DNA of 64,000 nt from Morella rubra (taxonomy: Eukaryota; Streptophyta; Magnoliopsida; Fagales; Myricaceae): the NCBI GenBank assembly GCA_003952965.2, contig CM025855.1, positions 15,618,286 to 15,682,285 on the forward strand, in the 5' to 3' direction. Position numbers and translations under genes: made by a program. The notes beneath the pieces were generated by a model, which saw only the letters and a list, made by a program, of their open reading frames with translations, made no database searches and was not told where the DNA came from. This document shows, in pieces, positions 59,977 to 64,000 of the stretch. Every line of letters starts with the position of its first letter. The first letter of the stretch is position 1.

Positions 59977-60411
59977 GTGAATCAAGAACTCGATCACCAG
60001 CTGCCACGAACTTTAAATAGTTTTATCACAATTAGCTTCAATTCGTATCAAACGACAACAATTTATAGTTGTCTGCACACATTTTTCTTATGGTGCCTGC
60101 TCCTATTTGTCTTTCATACTCGCCCTCTTGCATTTACCAAAAAACCTTCTTCCGAGCGCTACCGTTCAAATAATTTCAACCTTTCCCTTCGTAACCCTTC
60201 TTCCTATAAACCGGCTCTGAGGGCATCCATGGTTTCTCATCCTCTTTGTTACCATCCCTTGGATGGATACCCCGAATGTCGCAGCCATCTATTTGGTGCT
60301 CAAGCTCTGTGCAAAGTCGTGTATATGTATCCCCCTCCTAGCCATAATTCGGATTATGGGGTCCAAAAAACAAAAAGGCTTTGGGGATTACAATTTACAT
60401 TTATTATTTGA
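59977..60411 (+). CDS. Hypothetical 144-codon frame
   Basis: Open frame with a hydrophobic stretch (IYSCLHTFFLWCLLLFVF) and a later Cys-containing part. It overlaps the start of unit D sequence; the matching part at 37937 in C is in a different context. No recognised family, and it may well be chance. Confidence 0.15.
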   Translation: MNQELDHQLPRTLNSFITISFNSYQTTTIYSCLHTFFLWCLLLFVFHTRPLAFTKKPSSERYRSNNFNLSLRNPSSYKPALRASMVSHPLCYHPLDGYPECRSHLFGAQALCKVVYMYPPPSHNSDYGVQKTKRLWGLQFTFII

Positions 60412-60499
60412 TCGTACTGATACCACTTTGAGTGCAAGTACCCAAATTTGGGCAGAACAGATTTTGCATCAATGGGCCGACAGTACATATTGCTTTGGA

Positions 60500-61274
60500 A
60501 ACCCATGCTTGTAATCCTTTTTTTTTTCTTCGCCCATGCTTGTAATCCTAATTATATCTTTTATTTGGATTAGGCACTGGCGGGTTTAATTCTGTGATCA
60601 CATGACGTAGGCTGAGATTTGCCAGTTTCTTCTCCGATGGAGGCCCAAAATGCAGTCTACGAGTTCCATGTTTTTTTCCCCTTTCTGATCAAGCCGAGCT
60701 GTCCCAAATTTCGTTTGGATGTCAGTGGTGCTATTGGATAGGCCCTGGATGATTCAAAGCTCACCAATAAAGAATGATGTAGGACTTGTTCGGCTCGACT
60801 CTATGTTGATGTATACGTTTTCTTGAACCCGGCCCGTTTATATATTTTAGGAAATGGTTTTATTTGGTGCCCGTTGTGTCACTTTTAGACAATGTTTAAG
60901 TTCTACAACGAATATGTTGTGTCCAGCATAGCACACGGCATACAACCGAGACATAATCCATTGCAGTAACACTCGCAGCTTTTAACTGCCTGAATGAGTT
61001 TAATTTGTTAGAGGACTTGCAAGTTGGTTTAAGCTTAATCCTGACTATCACAGAGATTAATTTAACTGTTATATATTTAAAAATAAATAAATAAAATCAA
61101 AATATTACCGTTGTTAAATCGCGTCATTAAATTATCCTGTCTTGAACCTTTACGTCATTTCATTTACTTTCGTTTTATGCATGAATATGTGTCGTGTTCT
61201 TGACGGGTGAGAAAAAGAATACTCGACATACATTTCTTCTAGGCTATTGTCAATGTTTGCTGCGGTGCCGCCAA
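60500..61274. other. Intergenic, inner end of unit D
   Basis: No gene seen. A direct repeat of CCCATGCTTGTAATCC occurs at about 60503 and 60534, around a T-tract. Confidence 0.5.
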
Positions 61275-61859
61275 GCTTGGGTTGAGTATGATTATATCTG
61301 CATCAGACCCGGGAAGAATTGGTCCTTTTCTCGGATATATATTGAAGATTCTAGCACTAAAAGATTGAACATAGTGAGTTCAATTTGACATACTGCTGGC
61401 ACTATCTAAGATTTTTTATCTAAGAACGCCAAATAAAACAGTCAGAGAAATAGTATACCATTCTGTGCTTGTTATTCGAACATAATCAATGACAGAAATT
61501 TGGCCAGATCCCTGCATAACAAATGAGACAGAGAAAAGGAACATTTCTAGAGCAGTTTCTGTATGGAGCTATTTATATGCAAAGCAGGAAATCTATTGCT
61601 GCTTACCACCATAATATCCCATACCAAATGCATTCTCTCCTCGATACCTACAAATTCCCATCACCACATAGAGAAGAATTAAAAAGTAGAATAGCATAAA
61701 TTGGCCCCAAATAATTTCTCAGAGCAGTGTATATGATTTTAGAAAAGTTAAGTACCAATTTTGATGATTACCATTGACACCATTAGGAATTTTTCGAAAT
61801 CATCAATCCCTAGAGCTTTCTGTGTGGAATTAAAGGAACAATGATTGGTTCCAACAAGC
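61275..61859 (-). pseudogene. PYD2: Dihydropyrimidinase relic, last exons (unit D)
   Basis: Minus strand: LQLVGTNHCSFNSTQKALGI exon (61771-61858), with a 1-nt loss after DDF that shifts the frame; MHLVWDIMV exon; ESGQISVIDYVRITSTEW exon (no 20-nt deletion); IYPRKGPILPGSDADIIILN exon. It keeps the more ancestral residues (NHC, IDYV) but is still broken and lacks the N-terminal exons. Confidence 0.8.
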
Positions 61860-62296
61860 TGCAAAATCGTTAAAGTATCCTGAGAAACAAATTCACAGAT
61901 CTCCATAAAACCAATATATTAAAGTCAAGTCTTAGGCAATCTGACTGATTGAAACAAAGTGTTAATGGATCTGTGGGCGTGTAGTTTGCTTATAGCACAT
62001 AGTTAGAAGTCAGCATTATGGAGACTGCATCTACAGAGAATTATGATTAAAATCTGAGTAATGGATAAAAAGAACACCAACGTTCTTCCTAGCAGCCAGT
62101 TTGAAATCTCATGAAAAGGAACTGCAACAAAATACAGATACCAAATTAGCAAGCAAACTGACTCAAAGTTGCAAACAGTCAACGAGTTTGAAGGTCTTCC
62201 ATACAAAAATCATTTTCTGAAATAACAAAGCAAATTTTCTTCAGCTTATTCTTTAGATGTTTACTTGATTCATTCACCTACAGCATCTTTCACACC

Positions 62297-62534
62297 TTAA
62301 AAACCATTGTTGACATATACAAATTTAACATCTCCTAGACGAAAAAACATACCTTCGGTAAGCATGGAAAACAGAACAAGAACGGAGTTTCTCTCCAGAC
62401 TCCACAGTAAATTGTTCAGCAGGAACATCTTGTTTAGGAATGGAAGGCTTGCATTTATGCACAAATCAGCACTGGGTTCCATCCGCGGACCCTTTTCCCC
62501 TTATCCCCTCAACAGAGTACTAAAACAACATTAA
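62297..62534 (-). other. Unrecognised exon-like frame (unit D)
   Basis: Copy of the 15567/19560/40029 segment with a few amino acid changes (NLLWSLERNS, MLTEGMF). Unrecognised. Confidence 0.35.
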
Positions 62535-62539
62535 ATACA

Positions 62540-63240
62540 CTATATTTGATAGAACAGGCACAAATCAGAAATGGGGAATATCCAAGAAAAAATGGAGAAT
62601 CTCTCCCAAAACCAAAACAGGTATCTCACGCCTAACTGCAAATGGGGGCAAAATGTATTCCAAATTCTTGGCCCCTTAGCCTGTAACCAGATTCATGGAT
62701 GAAACAAGGTACCTGTTAATTGTGGAAATATTGCCTTCGTGCTGAGTGAGACTCCCCCTATGACTGTCTTCGAGCTTCCTCAACAAGCAAAACAACCGAG
62801 ATCAAAGAATGGACCTTTGCCCACGCAGATCAGATCGTCGGCCTTAATATCTCGCCACAAACCCATTGGCGACGACGAAATTTCCTCGGTTCGTCATTTG
62901 TCTTGACGTACCCAGATCGACGCTGCTGGTGACCGAGTTACCAGGGGATCACGACCACCCACCCCGTTGCTGTTATTCGGAGATTCATCGCTAAAGACTT
63001 TGCACCCACAAAATCAGGCATATAAAAGCGGAGGAATTATTTTAATTGAACGTCGACGGATAGTTAGCAGCGGGGGACGAAGCTCATGCTCTACTGACGG
63101 GAACGAGGGGACCGCGTTCTACCGCATGGCCAAAGCGTTGTCTTCTTGCAGCGAAGTTATTTGATTGATAAAAAGGTATTAGAATTAATGAAAAACGTAA
63201 TGTGAAATTTTTTTGAAAATAATCCAAACATAGCCCTAGT
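62540..63240. other. GC-richer conserved flank (unit D)
   Basis: Counterpart of 19800-20415. A private ~85-bp AT-rich insertion near 63145-63235 follows AAAGCGTTGT. No gene recognised. Confidence 0.4.
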
Positions 63241-63710
63241 TTCTTTTGCCAATTGGCAGTCTTTATTTATTTATTTATTTTCCATACTTTCGTTTGCTTC
63301 ATCATAATGTCACTTTTTGTTTTGCTTCTGTGTTCCTTCTTCATACAATTTACATGTATCTATCCTTGTTCTGGGAAGACAACTTCCGACTCTTGATTTG
63401 GAGTTCTTGAGGTTGTTCGTCTAATTCTAGGGTATGGTTAATTTACTTGTAGAAGTTTTTTTTATTTGTAGATTGATTTTTTTTTGGTAAATGATCGCTT
63501 CCTTGCATTTTTTAGCGATTTTTTTTTTTTTTTTGTGATTTTATATCCTTCCTTTTGTCACTACTTTTTTTTTTTTTTTTTTTCCTGTTCTTTACGTATA
63601 GTTTTTTTTTATTATTTGATTATTTGATTTTATATTGTTATTCTTTTAATTGTTCTTTTAAATTTTTATTATTTGTACACATGACGCACTCTTATTAGTG
63701 GTTAATTCCA
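63241..63710. repeat. Truncated start of the tandem block (unit D)
   Basis: Matches the first ~470 bp of 20450-20880 with expanded T-tracts (63519-63535, 63566-63583), then stops at CTCTTATTAGTGGT. Confidence 0.75.
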
Positions 63711-64000
63711 TTTATTTGGAATTAGTTTTGGAAGATATGTTTCTTTAGAGGACAAAAGTGATTTCGAACTGATGTGAAGTCCTCTGCAGTTTTAGTCCCG
63801 CTTAACGACCTCCAACTTGGTTCATTAAACCAAGAATAATAATGACAAGAAAATAAGAAAGAATGGATGATGATGGCGTTTGATATCGTTAATGCGACTC
63901 AACTATACCGGGTCACAGCCAAATGTTGTGTTGTTTGGGAGGAACAATAAATGAGGGTAATAGACTGATAAAAGAATCACAGATTAAAATATTGTGAAAA
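63711..64000. other. Unit D deletion junction and first bases of the minisatellite
   Basis: About 155 bp without a match in B or C (63711-63865), then from about 63870 sequence equal to 25360 onward, reaching GAGGGTAATAGA and the start of the ~98-bp minisatellite at the window edge. Confidence 0.6.

Larger units (their letters stand above)
37937..60354 (+). repeat. Unit C: direct repeat of unit B
   Basis: Starts with a fragment (37937-38050) matching 60355-60490 before unit D, then joins unit-B-like sequence at GTACATAT, deleting about 65 bp that D retains. Noncoding parts are nearly identical to B; the receptor pair is much more diverged. Confidence 0.9.
60355..64000 (+). repeat. Unit D: start of a further direct repeat (truncated by window)
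   Basis: Matches the left ends of B and C from 60530 on. It lacks their derived deletions near 60720 and in the relic, but has its own losses (after CTATCACAGAG at 61056; the 20880-25360-equivalent region replaced at 63710). Confidence 0.85.

Overview
The window is plant nuclear DNA: AT-rich, intron-bearing genes with GT-AG splice sites, degenerate DNA transposons, microsatellites, and receptor kinases of a plant-only family. Protein similarity and the noncoding repeats suggest a woody dicot, perhaps Fagales, but that is a guess. There are no bacterial features, operons or CRISPR arrays.

Layout. The window is built from four copies of one roughly 20-22 kb unit. Unit A (1-17537) lies inverted. 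Unit B (17553-37837) is its mirror image, joined at a 57-bp perfect palindrome with a 15-nt spacer centred near 17545. Unit C (37937-60354) is a direct repeat of B, separated from it by an N gap (37838-37936). Unit D (60355-64000) is the start of another direct repeat and runs off the right edge. Each unit, read outward from its dihydropyrimidinase-like end, holds: (1) a relic of the last exons of a dihydropyrimidinase gene; (2) an AT-rich noncoding block, tandemly duplicated in B and C only, with CGCTCGAGCG palindromes; (3) a ~220-bp MITE-like element; (4) a ~98-bp AT-rich minisatellite; (5) a block of diverged internal repeats; (6) a 374-bp hAT-type MITE; (7) a ~940-bp hAT derivative; (8) a head-to-head pair of LRK10L-type (leaf rust 10 / WAK-like) receptor kinases sharing a 0.37-0.45 kb promoter.

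Genes. Each LRK10L encodes a signal peptide, a cysteine-rich GUB_WAK-type ectodomain, one membrane span and a cytosolic kinase with HFD in place of HRD (non-RD), a form common in plant immune receptors. The only complete, uninterrupted gene is the right-hand member in unit C (55980-59506, six exons, 711 aa by my splice model). All three copies of the other member (gene 1: units A, B, C) carry coding lesions, although the kinase exon is open in A and B. The gene-2 copies in A and B are frameshifted; B's kinase exon is lost in the gap and A runs off the left edge. A fourth, tiny LRK10L relic lies at 59829-59958.

History. B and C share derived deletions and the 1.8-kb tandem duplication, so they are the youngest pair. 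Yet in the receptor-pair region B changes affinity from C to A near 34.1-34.25 kb, suggesting recombination or gene conversion. The alternative that B and C are uncollapsed haplotypes scaffolded in tandem cannot be excluded from sequence alone.
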